From assembly GCA_918026815.1 (NCBI GenBank), contig CAKJVC010000242.1, positions 1 through 64,000 on the forward strand: 64,000 bases of DNA, given 5' to 3'. The notes under the pieces were generated by a model, which was not told the DNA's origin, made no database searches, and was given only the letters and a program-made list of their open reading frames with translations. Within the stretch, counting starts at the first letter, position 1. The number at the start of each line of letters is the position of its first letter. Of the stretch, positions 47,330 through 59,089 are shown piece after piece. The position numbers and the translations under genes are program-made. This DNA is from Chalara sp. BL73. Its lineage: Eukaryota > Ascomycota > Leotiomycetes > Helotiales.

Positions 47330-49263
47330 CTAAAAACAACTCCGATGTTTAACTACTTCCTCTTCTTGCATCTCCAGCATCAGATGCCAGTCTTGCGGAG
47401 ACGGGCCATAGATAAATTTGTTTAACCTATATACATCTCTAAATGTATTACCGATATAATCTTTCGAAACACATCCACTGTCAAAAAGAAGCGCCTCCGC
47501 CCTTCCAAAATCTTCAAGATCAACCCCAACAGTCTGCAGATCCGCCATCCAGATCTGTATCGCTACATTGTGACAGAAGGCCACACTCTCGAGTGAACAA
47601 GCCTCAATACACCCATCTATGAAAGATGTTAAGAGTGAACGCCTGCGCACGACGTTATGTAGGTCAACTCCAGTGGCAATAAACTCGCAGAACATAGCAG
47701 TCCAGGCTTTATACAGCTTCATCTGTGCTTTTGCCCTCCTATCTATAATATCGCAATGACCCGTACCCCTCGGAGACTTTGAACTTGGTCGTTGTCTACT
47801 TGCGCAAACGGAAGCTAGGATTCCACCGCATTTTCGTGCTATACCGTGGACAAGTGTCATTTTACCCATTTCGGTGATACATTGTGATTGCAAGTTCTCG
47901 ACGCTCAGAGGCTCTTTCCCAAGCATCGTTTTGATAAGCTCAGGCATGTGGAAAGCATCCCATACTCCACAAGCAGCTCTAGTTGTGACTACTACGCGGG
48001 TCGACTGTGGCATCTGGTAATAAGTTGGGCAACATTCTCGTTGGAGAAAGATGAATTCTTCAGAGGTGCCGTGGAAGTTTGAGAGAATTCCATTTATCGC
48101 TTCTTCTGGGGTTTCGTAGATTGGATCCTCCGATCTAGGGAGGAGGCAGCGCAAAGAAGGGAGAAGGGGTTGGCCCCACGCCACGCTTCCGGACCATACT
48201 AGGTACTCCAGAGGTGTCACTGGAGAGTGGAATACCCCACCAACCAATGGATTTGCTCCTTGGTCTAGAAGGAATTTATAAACCTCCTCTCTGTTTTCCC
48301 CACCAGCATACTTGTCCTTTATCAGCAGGTCGTGACTTACACCTAAAGGGAAATAATGTACTCACATGTAGTAATGTGTAGCCATTTCCTTCAATTCTAT
48401 CAAAAGGCGATGCTTCCCCTGAGCTGAAGAGTTGTTGTAGCCCTTCAATATCACCAATTCCTGCAAAATCAACCACTTTCGACCGAAGTGAGACTGTATT
48501 ATAAACATGTAAAGCGAGTTTCCAACCATCAGGTGCTCGGAGACCGGCGATTTCTAGCGCCTTAGTTGTAATCCAAGATGGGGCTTGAAAGCGCCAGCGG
48601 TAGGTATTCTTCTGAGCATCATAGGCTTTTCTACTTTTAATCAATGCAGAATCTGCCCCCTGTATTTGCTTTTTTTCCGATGCTGCTAAGTCCGAGGTCG
48701 AGCCTCCCGTGCTTTGTGACTCCGACATATGCATGGCGACCCTCATAGCAACGATTTCTGGCTGAATTTGAGTCAGAGCCCTATAAGAATTAGCCATACT
48801 TCTATCCGTGTTTTGGGAGCTTTTCTTCTTACTTGATATAACATTGCTGAGATAACGAGAGTATTCGAAGAACATTTAAAAGTCGTAACCGGTAATTATT
48901 GACTTTGTTCCTTTCCATAGCCGCGTATGCGAATTCAAGTCTACTTTCTGAGTTCACATCTTGTTTAAGGTTCTCAATTAAAATATCCAAATCGTTTGCA
49001 GCCTCGTTACAAAGCTTGAAACATTGTAGAGCTGGTCTGCTGTTGACAAGACTAGAAACAATCGATTCTTGCGCCATGTCGGCCTCAATATCGTAGAAGA
49101 CATTACGGAATGTCTGAATATCCTTTATCAGCCATCTAAGGTCTTCAGGCGCGTCTCGCTGACGGTCCCATAAATCTTTCAGTGTGGTAATGGACGTTGC
49201 CAGTCGAGCCACTACTTCAGCCACGCCGATGGAACTTGGGGTCGCCTCGATAAGCTCGGTCAT
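47330..49263 (-). CDS. Fungal N-terminal (NLR/STAND-like) domain protein with ankyrin-like repeats
   Basis: Three exons: 49263-48833, 48780-48366 and 48316-47330; 610 aa. The N-terminus (SSIGVAEVVARLATSITTLKDLWDRQRDAPEDLRWLIKDIQTF) is the helical 'fungal N-terminal domain' found at the head of many STAND, ankyrin and Sir2-domain defence-type proteins. The middle is a helical, polar linker. Around residues 255-310 single ankyrin-like units appear (GYTLLHDKYAGGENREEVYKFLLDQGANPL ... TPLEYLVWSG). The C-terminal half is helical and Cys-rich without a named domain. There is no P-loop, so this is not a complete NLR. Intron 2 (49 nt) was chosen over a 19-nt alternative that is too short to splice. 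Confidence 0.7.
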
Positions 49264-49673
49264 GGTTCTGCGGGTCCTAGGGATTAGATATCGAAAGTAC
49301 TTGTGAGTCTGTTTATTTATTGAAATAATGTTGAAGTACGTTGGAACTGAGCGGGGGTGAGTGAATTGCTGCCTAATACAGTGCTCTATATATAACTCAG
49401 GATCACTCGTCAAGACACATGTCTTGGCAGCTTATATACATATTTCTGGCGCAAGCCCTTGCCAAATAGTCTATACGTTAGACCTCCAGTTTCACCTGCA
49501 CATTTCGCTAGATTAACTTGAATCCATCTCCATATTTCCCATGCATGCCTTCCTTTGCTACCATTTGCGATCTCTCGCGGATGTGTTGAAATTGAGAATC
49601 ACCGAAAACATGCGGACTCTATTAATACATATAAAGTACTTGATGAAACGAATATATTCATTCAAGCCGCCCA

Positions 49674-49678
49674 CCCCT

Positions 49679-49719
<41 letters not shown>
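49674..49719. repeat. (CT)n microsatellite / polypyrimidine tract
   Basis: A pyrimidine-only tract of CCTCCCTCCCT followed by about 17 CT units. Probably length-variable between strains. Confidence 0.9.
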
Positions 49720-49722
<3 letters not shown>

Positions 49723-50127
49723 CCAATTTTTTAACAAATTAATGCACCTTGGTCCTTTAAATTTCCTTTAAATTATTTTTTCAAAAGGGATCTGCTAATT
49801 CGCCGGGTCTAATTCATCTTTGGTCATGGATAATCGAAAAACAGAAAAGCTTTTGCAATCCAACTCCGCACTTTACTGTTTTAATCAAATATATTTACAG
49901 TCTCACCAGCGTCTATACAAGTCTATGCTTTCCGAGAAAAAATTGTCTTTTGCATCATATCCTATCGGCATCGGAAGATATAGAAAAGGGAACTCGAACT
50001 CGGATTCAGTGGGAGGGCCTTATTTACAGGGATGACCGCCCGGCTAGCAGAAACTCTTGCTAGTTGAGCACATTCTGCGGTCGCAAGTGCCTTCAGCCCT
50101 CTGTAATGAAGCTAGGCTTGTCGAGTT

Positions 50128-50361
50128 CTAGGACCTGAAGGTGGCATCAGGTCTATGTTTCAATGTTTCAATCGTGCAGTGGGAGAGTACGAAAGGTACC
50201 TCCCGGATGAAATCCGGGTCGAAGTGCATGGGATTGTCGTGAGCTTCCTGGAGAACTTCAGGGACGTTCAAAGCATTCAGATTATGGCGAGCATGAATGT
50301 CGCTAATAGCAGTGGTGTCAAGGAGGAAGAAGGGAAGGATAGAAGTCTTAGAGATTTCCAT
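50128..50361 (-). CDS. Small hypothetical ORF, doubtful
   Basis: 77 aa starting MEISKTSILPFFLLDTTAISDIHARHNLNALNVPEVLQ. Third-position C preference differs from its AT-rich surroundings, which favours past or present coding. No signal peptide cleavage pattern or family is recognised, and it may be part of a larger broken gene. Confidence 0.25.
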   Translation of the reverse strand: MEISKTSILPFFLLDTTAISDIHARHNLNALNVPEVLQEAHDNPMHFDPDFIREVPFVLSHCTIETLKHRPDATFRS

Positions 50362-53300
50362 GGTTGTTAAGTTCTGGTTGGGCCGTTTTATGAATGCCGG
50401 TGGCTCGAGCGTCTTTTAAGTTGAGAGATGAGTTGAAAGCTTGCAGCTGACATGTTGCTGGATGAGGATTGATTCGAACAGAACGAGCGACTTTTTGTTT
50501 ATCTACAAGACTTCCCTCTCAGAAAACATGCATAGAGTTCCCGTACTAGAGGTCCCAGTATGGGATGGGCTCTGCATTCCTAAGGGCCACTAGATAACTA
50601 GATTGATAATCCGCTAAATCCTTTATATAGTAGAGAGTAGCATCATGTGGTACGATACTACATGTATGCTATTCATACTTCGTCGACGCCATTATTTCCT
50701 TCTAGAATCACAGCGCTTTTATACAAAAAAATTACGCATATACAACAGTGCCCGCTAGAAATTTCTAGTATATTTCTTTCTCTTGATATAAGTCCATGTG
50801 AGCAACTTGAAACTAATGTGATTCCATAGTAATGTGTCATCAATCTACGGCAGAACATTGCCAAGACACATCAAGATCAAATCTCGTACCAATGCTAACT
50901 CCTGCGGGATTACCGGTCGAAACTACGACCCAAAAAGCAGGGTTTGAGGCTCGCTCGCCTCCAATCAACCTTAAGTACCCGTAGATCGAGCCCCGTCACA
51001 ATATTTAAGGCTAAACGATTAGCTTGGAAGCACGTTGTCAAGGCAGTGCAGGCTACCCCAAAATAAACTCGACCACATGGGCATTCGCAGCTGATAGCCG
51101 CATTAACCCCGGGGCCCACTCTACCCACCAACTACAGGAACCGTAGTGTGGCTGCTGAAGCTACGAGCTATGAGGCTGAATGCTTAGCCGTATAGCACGA
51201 AGACGGAGATCAACAAATCATACAACGCCTTACTCATAGATATAGGTCGTTGGCAGGCGTCCCTCACGGAGAAAGTTAACGCCGCACCAGCAGAATCGCT
51301 CTTGAAGGGAAGGGGAGGAGAGCACTCGGAGTCAGGAGTAGCGGCCATGAGCGAGGGATATCCACTCTGACCTCGCTGCTGAGAATGTGATAGAGTGGCT
51401 GCTGCAGCAGGTTTCATGCGTGATAGCCTCAGGCGGAGACGCATCGAGTAATTTCCTTCGGTTTGGAATCAAGGTAATCGCATGCTAAATTGGAGATAGG
51501 AACCGCTTTGTGCTCCAGTATATTTCGAGGTGGGCTCCCAGCCGATCTTCCGACACTGCTTATCCTGGCGCAAGCTGGTGATGGGGAAGCTTCGCAGTTA
51601 GTACTTTACAGCACAAGTAAGATAAAGGGAATCAATGATTCGTTGGAGAAGATATTGCGCAGTGTAGCAGCAGCAGAGAGAGCAATTCGTGGCTGAACAG
51701 GCGTGGGAAAACCCATCAACGGTGGAGCCAGCATTTTCTACTCTGTCAAGAAAGTAAGATGACCACGTAACACGTTCATTTGTGTTAATTTATCTGCGGG
51801 CTGCATGTAGCCATTGCAGCAAAGGCCGATCAACTTTCCCGAGGGAATTAGGGAAACTACTCAAAATGACTGTCTCGCGCTGTCCGTCTGCTCGCTATTA
51901 ATATTCATTGTCTCTCCTTATGCACTTCCGTTTCACCAATCATCTCATCCTCCCTGGTGTTCGAGATATTCCCAGCACCTCCTCTCGATCTCATGAAAGG
52001 TATGTGTGTGCTGGAATATACCTCCATGTTCCACGGCATCGCCACGCTCGTCGTCCCGTACGCAGAAATAGTCAAAGCTAGCCCGTTACAGGATCCCACA
52101 AGCTCGATATTCGAGTGTTTAAGATAGCGCGAGGTATGTAGGTAAAGGACGTGTAAAGTATGCATACAATAGAACAAGCATTCCAATATAAATCAAAAAC
52201 TGACGGTGTTGCAATTTAAGTGCTATTTGCTGTCTTCTAAATCACCTAAGTTTCAGGTATAATTACATCTCAAAATCGTGAGGTGAAGACTCGGAAAATT
52301 CCAGTAAAAATAGTAGCAAAAACCGAACGTGTCTGCATTCCTAGAACATGGCTCGGGTATTCTGGATTATATGCACTGTTACTAGCGAAAACGCTGTTAT
52401 TTACTTATCTCTATCGAGAAAACAAGGTAATCGACCATTGTTAATAACAAGACTACTAAACTTAAATTCAGCTTTATACATAGCGAATCCCTGATAAAGA
52501 GTTACCTTCGTTCGTCGGGTCAGCCTTGTGATCCGTTTCTTGATATAATGTTAGTGAATGGATTAACGACCTCTGTTATGATCACAGTGGCAATATCATT
52601 GGGGGAAACATAGTTATCATGATAGGCCGTACTGAGAGTCTGAATATGTCAGATTGAAGGCCCAAATCAAGATTGTCTTTAGAGTATCTCACATATCATT
52701 GGGGGGATCAAGATCTTCCAGACGTCCCAAATTCTAGCACGGCGCCTGACCATCAAAAAGGGCTAAGAGGTCCCATATGCTACGTGGCTTTGCTCAATGA
52801 CTTGAGAATAAGAATCATCAGCTGCTGCTAGATCGATCAATCTCAGCTGGATTGTTCTTTTATTGAAATTTGAAAGTAGCCATGCATTGCAGTGTTCAAA
52901 GTAAAAATAGAGTCAGCTGAACAATTAATATCAGACTAGATCATGCTGTCTGGCCGTCAATCTATATTCTAGATTGCGTACAGCCCCTAACTATCACAAA
53001 ATGCCACCAGGCTTTCCAGACTCTTCATGTTGTATCCAGGTGTCTAAAACAAAGATGCCAAATAGGCTTGGACGCGGGCAACCGGGCCCTTGCCATGGGG
53101 GCAGAAGCAAATACCAAGACGAAACAATTTCATATTGAACGACAACATCAATGGGACAAATCTGGGTGAGGCATATATTCAGCCTGTATTGAGAGTGTAT
53201 GGACTGATGGAAAAGCCACGTGCTTGAGGCTTGCATCTAGAACCACGTGGGAGGGCAGCCCAAAAGTGATACATCACATTCTTTGTGGCTATGTTGAAAT

Positions 53301-53715
53301 GTTAGGCAAGGTGAAAGGAGTGCAGCGCTCATAAATACACGGATTCACATTCGAGTGAGCTGGCTCGTGGGGGCGGGGAAACTAAAATGGTGAACTTTCT
53401 CTCTCGGCTTTCCTGGTTAATGTATCATGCATAATGGGAAGGCACTAGCCACAAGAATGTGATTAGTCTTTTTTGCTACCCAGCATCTTCAGCTGGTAGC
53501 ACCAGCCAATGTTATGGCTCACTTGAGCGTGGAGGAGCACAGAACTTCCCACCGCTATGGTTCAATGCATGGCACGGGAATTCTCCAGCCACGGATTTCC
53601 CAACACTTTGGTCCAAACGCACGGTCGTGTAGCTGGAGTCCTGTTACTACAGGAATAGCCATAAATTACCTCATATTCCAAGGAGCATGCGGAGCCTAAT
53701 TAGAACGAGATGGTT

Positions 53716-53973
53716 TTAGTCATTTCTTTCTGCCTTTCGCCAGCGTTGTATCTTTCTATGGTGATTTAGAAGCTCATAACTCCTCAACGCACACCAAGAC
53801 TGGCCCTCTGCCCTAAGCCTGTATTCATGAAGATTCTCAGCTACTCCACAGCTTTCATAATCATTGCCTGAGAAGACGCAATAATATACACTAATGCCGG
53901 TTGATGTTGTGGTCAGTCCGGGTATGTTACGCTGCAGCAGTAGAGCCCGAGACAAACTGCTCTCTGTATCCAT
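53716..53973 (-). CDS. Small hypothetical ORF, doubtful
   Basis: 85 aa with a Tyr/Cys-bearing middle (YYCVFSGNDYESCGVAENLHEYRLRAEGQSWCAL). No signal peptide in this frame and no recognised family. It might be one exon of a small Cys-containing protein. Confidence 0.2.
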   Translation of the reverse strand: MDTESSLSRALLLQRNIPGLTTTSTGISVYYCVFSGNDYESCGVAENLHEYRLRAEGQSWCALRSYELLNHHRKIQRWRKAERND

Positions 53974-55275
53974 GGCAGCAACACGGAGTGTATTCGCAAT
54001 ATAACTGCAGCTTGGGTCTCACCTAGAATAACAAATACAGGCCGTGTGGTCCCGTTTTAACTTTAAGACTCGTCAGTATTTGCGGATTGTGGAGGCTCGA
54101 GCGGCCACGTTTTGGAGAAAGACGAGACAACGTGGCCGCCTCTTCCATCGCCATCGTGTAATCATCCGTCAATCCTCCTTCCCCCGAAACGTGGCCGCCA
54201 TGCTCGCACAGAGTCGTTTATATCGCAGAATGCAGCCATGTTCAGGTCGGGAGTATTGCTTTTTATTAATGGAACGGCGGCCCCGAAGAGATATATGACG
54301 AGTTGCGCCAATGAGGGCTTCCTAATAGCCTTGCGGGTGGGGACGGCTACACGAAAGACCTGAAGGCGGATATGGGGAAGCAGGATCCCTGTGGCCCCAT
54401 GTTTTTCTGCGCTGTGCCGTCGTCTGCAGGTAAGCAGGACCGTTGTGTAACGTGAAATATCAGGGTTCCAGGCTGGATATGCTCTGATCTCAATAGGCTA
54501 TTACCGGTGGGTCAAGAACACATAGAATCACGCTGGATATAGAGTTTCACGCTGCTCGAAGGCTCAATCTACCATACTGTGAGTGATGATATGTATAAAC
54601 TCGTTTGAACATATTTGAAGATGTGGGGTTGAATTTGGGGGAGGTGAGTCTGGCCAAGCTCACGTGCCAAGCAAGGGGATGGTTTCCTTGGCGATCTGGA
54701 ACAGTCTGTGGCTAGACTTAAATTGCGCTAGCTTGGTACTCTAAAGGCTGGGCTCGGCTGCAAATATCGTCATATCGTCATATCGGAATTCGATGGCCGT
54801 CCCCCGTCACATTTTCTAAAGATCACACCAATATGAAGGCCGGGTTAGGCTATCGATATTATCTGCATCTAGATTCCAGCTCCTTCGTCAACCGAACGCA
54901 GCTGGCCATTGCTGGGGGACTGAAAAGAGAAAGCCACTGATGGTCTAGGCTTTTAGGGGGGTGATGGCTACAGTGCCAATGTAGGTACGTGTGTGTTCTT
55001 CTTTCCTCCCCCCTCGCCATGTATCTGGTGGGGGTTCTACTCCGTCAGGTATCGTCAATGCGCTTCAGTGGCATTTTGCCCTTATCCGCCTTACCTGATC
55101 GGGCTACCACCTTCCCCCGGCATTGGACCCCTACTCGTCCTTATTCTTTTTTGTGAAACCCAATCTCCTCCATTCCCGTATACTCGGTACCTCCTATCAG
55201 ATTTTGCTTTTCCTCCTTCCCAGGCGTAGGACAGTCTTCAGCAACAACGTTGATATAAGATCCCTTTCCGGTTTC

Positions 55276-57582
55276 ATGCTTTGCCTGCTGTCCGTCACAA
55301 ACACTTCATCTCGACCGCTCTATCATCCAAGATCCTGCTCGTCTTTTCATACCATTACCAGTATGCCTGCTCAGAAGACACTTGTGTACCTCATGCGTAG
55401 AGATCTTCGCGTATCCGATAACCCTGTCTTCCAAGCCCTGTCCAAAAATGACCATGGCTTTACCCACCTGTTGCCTCTTTATGTCTTCTCTGCTAAACAG
55501 ATTGAAGTGTCTGGGTTCATTCAAGGGAATGAGAAAAGTCCGTTTCCGCTCGCTAAGAGTGAGACTGCTGGATTCTGGCGTTGTGGACCTCATAGAGCCA
55601 AGTTCCTTGCGGAGAGTGTGTGGGATCTGAAAGAAGAATTGAAGAAGCTCGGAAGTGATCTCATCATCCAGGCTGGTTTGCTCGGAGACGTTATCACTTC
55701 GATGTTGAAGGAGGCCAATAACATTGGTGCGGTGTGGATGACGGGTGAAGAAGGCGTTGAGGAGAAGGATGAGGAGGAGAGTGTTAAACAAGCCTGCGAC
55801 AATCACCAAGTTGATTTTAAGCTCTGGGTTGATGAGAAGTATCTCATAGATGAGTATGTAACTCTGGCCCCCACGCAACTTGCGTACGCAAAGTGACATA
55901 TCGGCTACATCTACCACGTGGAATCACAGATCCCAGTTACTAACCAGCCACAGCCGTGACCTCGTCAAACTCAAGGATCCCCAGGATCTGCCAGATGTGT
56001 TTACGAGCTATCGAAAGTTGATGGAGCCACTTCGTGAAGCCACTCGGGATGTTCTGCCAGATGTAGGTGACTCCACATATCATGTGCAAATGTACTTACA
56101 CGGTCTTGTATTACAGTGCTGACGTGGGAGATTTCAGATTGATTCGCTACCTGATCTTCCTCAAGCAGTAACACCTCAGAGCGCACCACTCATAATTCCC
56201 AATTCACTAGATGGCATCTCAAAGGCATTGCTAGCCCCATTGAGCGGCGCGCCACTGATGCAGGATCCTCCTGCCTTCCCGTCTGAGGCTGTAACTGTCC
56301 ATCCATTCATAGGTGGAGAAGCCAACGCACGCGCACGCCTTGATCATCTTATGGCGTCCGGAGCAATGACGAATTACAAAGACACCCGAAATGGTCTGCT
56401 TGGCAAAGATTTCTCCTCCAAGCTTTCCGCATATCTCGCTATCGGCTGTATCACCGCACGTCAGATCAACGCAACTCTCAAAGCATTTGAGGACGGAAAC
56501 AACGATACCTGGAAAGGCACGCATGGGTATGGCGAAGGCGAGAATGAGGGTACGAAAGCCATGCGTTTTGAACTTCTATGGCGTGACTATATGCGTCTTT
56601 GTACTCGCAAGTTCGGTAGGAGGCTCTTCCGGCTTTCGGGATTCAAGCAGCGCGAAGATGCCAGCGAGAAGTGGTCTAGTCCAAACAATCTGAGGGATGG
56701 AAAGACAGCTGAGGACATAAATACAACCATCCAGCGGTTCTTAAATGGTACGACGGGCATGGGGCTCATTGATGCTAGCCAGCGTGAGCTCTTTCACACC
56801 GGATACACGTCGAACCGTGCAAGACAGAACGTTGCGAGTTTCCTGGCCAAGCATCTGTATATCGACTGGCGTATTGGTGCTGAATGGTATGAAAGCATGC
56901 TAGTGGACTACGATCTCTCGTCGAACTGGGGCAATTGGCAATACGTTGCTGGTGTCGGCAATGATCCGCGCAATGAAGCGAGAGTTTTCAATGCGGTAAA
57001 GCAGAGCTATGATTATGATCCCAAAGGTCTGTACATCACGACCTGGATGCCAGAGCTAAGGAAATTGGAAAACCCGAAGGAGATCTTCCAGAGCTGGACC
57101 GTCCCGGTCGAGGAACGAGAGGCAAAGGGCGTCGCAGGATTGGTGATGTGCGAGAATCCATTAAAGCGAATCGAATTCACAGTTGGAAAACGTGCCAATC
57201 ATGGGAAGCATGGGTGGATGTACCGTGGATTTAGTCGCGGCCGTGGCGGAAGGGGTGGAGGCCCTGGGTGAGTCCTCCCATAACGCTTCATATATCCATT
57301 GCTGACACGCTCCTCAGAGGCGGTGGGAACAGTAGTGGTGCTGGAAACAACTACCACAATGGCTATAACTCTGGTCGTAATTCATGGCGCGGCGGAGCTG
57401 GAGGACAAGATCAATATACCAGCAATTATGGCAGCGGCTATAATCATGGTTATAATAACAGCTATAATATCTTTTATGGAAATGGAGGTGGCATCGGGAA
57501 CAGAGGCAACTTTGCCAGCCGAGGATATGGCTCTACCAGGGGCCGTCTTCGAGGACAAGGCCAGGGTGGTATCGTCATCTAG
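55276..57582 (+). CDS. Cryptochrome DASH (cry-DASH) with RGG-type C-terminal tail
   Basis: Four exons: 55276 (or 55363)-55853, 55954-56062, 56138-57267 and 57318-57582; 693 aa from the first ATG, 664 from MPAQKTLVYLMRRDLR. The upstream start adds 29 residues rich in Ser/Arg, possibly organelle-targeting. The N-terminal antenna-binding alpha/beta domain (LVYLMRRDLRVSDNPVF) is followed by the FAD-binding helical domain: RFELLWRDYMRLCTRKFG, GMGLIDASQRELFHTGYTSNRARQNVASFL, VDYDLSSNWGNWQYVAGVGNDPR. These match DASH cryptochromes, blue-light flavoproteins that repair single-stranded pyrimidine dimers. The last ~105 residues are Gly/Arg/Asn/Tyr-rich with RGRGGRGGG, an RNA-binding-like extension typical of fungal DASH proteins. 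Intron 1 joins LID|DRDL. Confidence 0.94.
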
Positions 57583-59089
57583 TTAGCGTGATACGTTTGC
57601 TTCAGTTTCAATATGCACTGGAAACAGGAACATATTTGCTGGGAGCCGGCTCCGCTTGCTTACGTACGTGAACTTATAACCAAGTAGCTGTAGATCTAGT
57701 TAGCAAAAAAAAAAAAAAATCCTCACATTCGGTTGATATAGTCCATCGCGGTATCGCATCTGTTGTGGTTGTGAACGTAGCTCAAAGATAGCTCCCTCGA
57801 CCTCTTTCGGTCACCCATTTCTCACCTTGTCCTGAATATCCTAGACATCCCAACTGTCAGAACCATTTCCGGGTAAAGACCGCGTGTTACAATTTTGTGC
57901 ATCGAATACCTTACCGTTGTAAAAGATTGATCCTGGCGGCGACCTCCCACAATCTACAAAGATCCTGACCATCGAACTCGATACATGATCATGTTTTCCG
58001 CTACACATCGTATCACCATTTGGCCAAGCCACAGGGAATGGTTCATGCATCATGATTCTACTGTATTCCGTACAATAGTGATTACTCGTTGCAAGCTATC
58101 TTGGACTGAGAAATCCAAGCATTCGCGCTGGGGGGGCGGGATATATGCCTGGCAACACCTGGAAAGGAACAGTTCCAGTATGTTGGTTCAAGCTAAGAGT
58201 CGCCGGTTGGAAGGTTGTATGGCTGTAGAGAACTAGTTTTACATGCTACTGAATTTTAGATGCTGGATCGTTCTACGTCACATGGCATTCGCTTTCACAG
58301 TACTCAGACCTATTTTTTTCTGTGCGTACACCGAGGCACCTGGATACCACCCCTCACACAGGCATTGCAACCCGCGGTAAGAGGCGATAACGGATATATC
58401 CCTCTTCGGCTTCTTGTCGTTCTTGATAGCATCGCCTTGCCACAACTTCACATCCGTCATAATACCGATGAAAGAACTATTAAATCTGACTTGAAAAAAT
58501 TCAAAATTACCAACATAGGCGCCGACTAGCGAGCTTAATTCCTCCTACATCTCATCTCCCTACAATCCACCTCCCCTCCCTCCTCCTATGATTCCCCGTG
58601 CCATCTTCGAAGCAGAAACTTTGCCCCCTTCATGATCGAGATCCTGACGTTGCTTTCTATAGGAGGGTTATTTGCTTTGGGGAGAGCTGTTTCGGAGGGC
58701 TGATGTTATCAGCATGTTATGGTGGGGATGAGCAATATGATATTCCACGCCAGATCACTCGACAGCGAGACTGGCGAGCTGGATATGTAGGATGGCGAGT
58801 TTGAGTGCGCATTAATATGTGCGTTCTCTGATGCGGTCTAGTATCCATGCCTCATAGTTTTTAGTTAGTATGTTGATTGGGCTTGGCTAGAATAGGATAT
58901 GTAAGGACGTCAGATTCCGAAGCTTGAGCAAGGCAATAGTATATGTGTGTTACAGAAAGCCACGGAGTTCGTGCCAAATAAGGAGACATATATGAAGATA
59001 AGGCAGATGAATTGGAGCATTTGCTCTCACATGATTCTCCCATGGCACTGGTGGAAAGCTATGGTTTTTCTGGTATCTGTTCAAAAAAT
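57583..59089. other. Intergenic region with possible remnant of a small Cys-containing gene
   Basis: An A-run lies near 57710. On the minus strand, 58460-58278 (MTDVKLWQGDAIKNDKKPKRDISVIASYRG...CLCEGW) and 58053-57841 (DTMCSGKHDHVSSSMVRIFVDCG...NCNTRSL) have GC-rich wobble positions and regular cysteines, as in small secreted proteins. I could not join them into one frame, so this may be a relic. Confidence 0.3.

Larger units (their letters stand above)
49264..55275. other. 6-kb gene-poor region
   Basis: Only short frames occur. Those with coding-like composition are 50128-50361 (-), 50910-51131 (-), 51184-51444 (-), 51490-51696 (+) and 53716-53973 (-). None has a recognised domain, and none could be extended into a convincing multi-exon gene. 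The last ~300 bases are CT-rich and probably hold the cry-DASH promoter. Confidence 0.4.

Noticed and set aside
48343..48361. A 19-nt intron in the ankyrin-type gene
   Set aside because: Too short to be spliced; the overlapping 49-nt GTGAGT...AAAG intron keeps the frame and gives a better protein.
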